Of a stretch of 64,000 nt of DNA, positions 63,292 through 64,000 are shown piece by piece. A program made the position numbers and the translations under genes. The notes beneath the pieces are model-generated. The model saw nothing but the letters and a program-made list of their open reading frames with translations. It did not search any database and was not told the origin of the DNA. The stretch's first letter is position 1. Every line of letters starts with the position of its first letter. Source of the stretch: Rossellomorea aquimaris (GTDB lineage: Bacteria > Bacillota > Bacilli > Bacillales > Bacillaceae_B); contig NZ_QNRJ01000017.1 in the NCBI RefSeq assembly GCF_003315075.1, forward strand, positions 1 to 64,000, in the 5' to 3' direction.

Positions 63292-64000
63292 TTAATTCAA
63301 GGAATATACCTTTGAATACTTCTCCGTTAAATACTCGGCCAAATATTGGGCATTAAGCCCTTCTCCAGTAACTTCCCTGATGATTTCCAGCGGTTTCTTC
63401 ATCTTGCCCCACTGATGGACGTTCGTGGTCAGCCATTCTCTGATGGGAGCAAGATTCCCCTCTTCCAACAGCTCATCAAAATGAGGAAGATCTTTTAACA
63501 TGGCACGCTTAAACTGCGCAGCGTACATATATCCTAATGCATATGACGGAAAGTAACCGAAGCTCCCACCAGCCCAATGAACATCTTGAAGGACACCTTC
63601 ACCGTTATGAGAAGGGCGGATTCCCAAGTACTCTTCATATTTCTGATTCCAGATTTCAGGAAGATCCTTCACGTCTATCTCATCATTAAATAATCCCTTT
63701 TCAATTTCATATCGAATGATAATGTGTAACGCGTACGTTAATTCATCTGCTTCGATTCGGATTAACGATGGCTTCGATTCATTGATTGCGCGGTAGAAAT
63801 CGTCCTGTTCAATGGAATCAAACTGTCCTGAAGAGTAATCCTTCAGTAATGAAAAATTCTGCTTCCAGAAAGAATGATCTCTTCCTACAAAATTTTCATA
63901 GAACAGAGATTGAGATTCATGAATCCCCATCGACGTTCCCGTACATAGTGGCGTACCAATCAAATCCTTGGAAATGTTCTGCTCATACAGAGCATGTCCA
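63292..64000 (-). CDS. M32 family carboxypeptidase (Taq type), C-terminal part; cut by the window edge
   Basis: About 235 residues of a roughly 500-residue zinc carboxypeptidase. The frame stays open to the edge, with GHALYEQ at the border (end of the HExxH zinc site) and GIHESQSLFYEN, the HES motif with the third zinc ligand. Removes C-terminal residues in the cytoplasm. Confidence 0.92.
   Translation of the reverse strand, partial: GHALYEQNISKDLIGTPLCTGTSMGIHESQSLFYENFVGRDHSFWKQNFSLLKDYSSGQFDSIEQDDFYRAINESKPSLIRIEADELTYALHIIIRYEIEKGLFNDEIDVKDLPEIWNQKYEEYLGIRPSHNGEGVLQDVHWAGGSFGYFPSYALGYMYAAQFKRAMLKDLPHFDELLEEGNLAPIREWLTTNVHQWGKMKKPLEIIREVTGEGLNAQYLAEYLTEKYSKVYSLN

Overview
The window is chromosomal DNA of a low-GC, spore-forming Gram-positive rod of the Bacillaceae, related to Bacillus subtilis but not that species. 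The grounds are gene content and order: thyB-dfrA, msrA-msrB, ypmR-ypmS, ypgQ-ypgR, cspD-ypeQ-ypeP-ypdP-ypdQ, sspL-ypcP and ypbR(dynA)-ypbQ-bpsA all follow the B. subtilis map. Shine-Dalgarno sites are strong, TTG and GTG starts are common, and spore genes (sspL, a YjcZ-type protein, the yodT-kamA operon) are present. A closer genus cannot be named from the sequence alone.

Bases 1 to about 12,557 differ from the rest. They are very AT-rich and read almost entirely on the minus strand: MFS exporter, membrane-anchored S12 serine peptidase, Sfp-type phosphopantetheinyl transferase, a four-domain NRPS (starter C - A - T - E), a type II thioesterase, and the start of a second NRPS that runs off the left edge. 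The pocket residues of the first A domain read as an asparagine code, and the epimerase should make D-Asn. The peptidase has the layout of ClbP (signal peptide, S12 domain, three C-terminal membrane helices). Together they suggest an N-acyl-D-Asn prodrug pathway: the product is built inactive, exported, and freed by the membrane peptidase. Next to the cluster is a large serine integrase whose gene abuts a kamA truncated exactly where the insertion begins. The cluster is therefore probably cargo of an element integrated in kamA, a gene of a sporulation-type operon.

Bases 12,557-18,700 hold the interrupted yodT-yodS-yodR-yodQ-yodP-kamA operon (lysine/beta-lysine metabolism). Bases 19,500-33,500 carry a chemoreceptor, small membrane and spore proteins, methionine sulfoxide reductases, an RsgA-like GTPase behind a leader-peptide attenuator, ypm genes, a nucleoside hydrolase, two lipoproteins, a DegV protein, SRAP and hemolysin III proteins, and thyB-dfrA. 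Bases 33,500-46,600 hold a lethal-factor-like secreted metalloprotease, ypjP, bacilliredoxin, ypgR, an ABC-F protein, ypgQ, a second DegV, fhs, methyltransferases, mntR and a truncated Mn permease. Bases 46,600-64,000 hold cspD, RNase H-like genes, ypdP, sspL, ypcP, a rhodanese, DynA, the bpsA/ypbQ polyketide pair, CheX, an SDR enzyme, a ba3-type cytochrome oxidase operon behind a perfect Crp/Fnr-type site, a frameshifted GyrI-like gene and the end of an M32 carboxypeptidase.

Two families of structured dispersed repeats sit between genes. One is at 34.3 kb and 62.5 kb, the other at 18.8-19.4 kb and 44.7-45.2 kb. In both the stems change in a compensating way between copies, so the hairpin itself seems to be what is kept.
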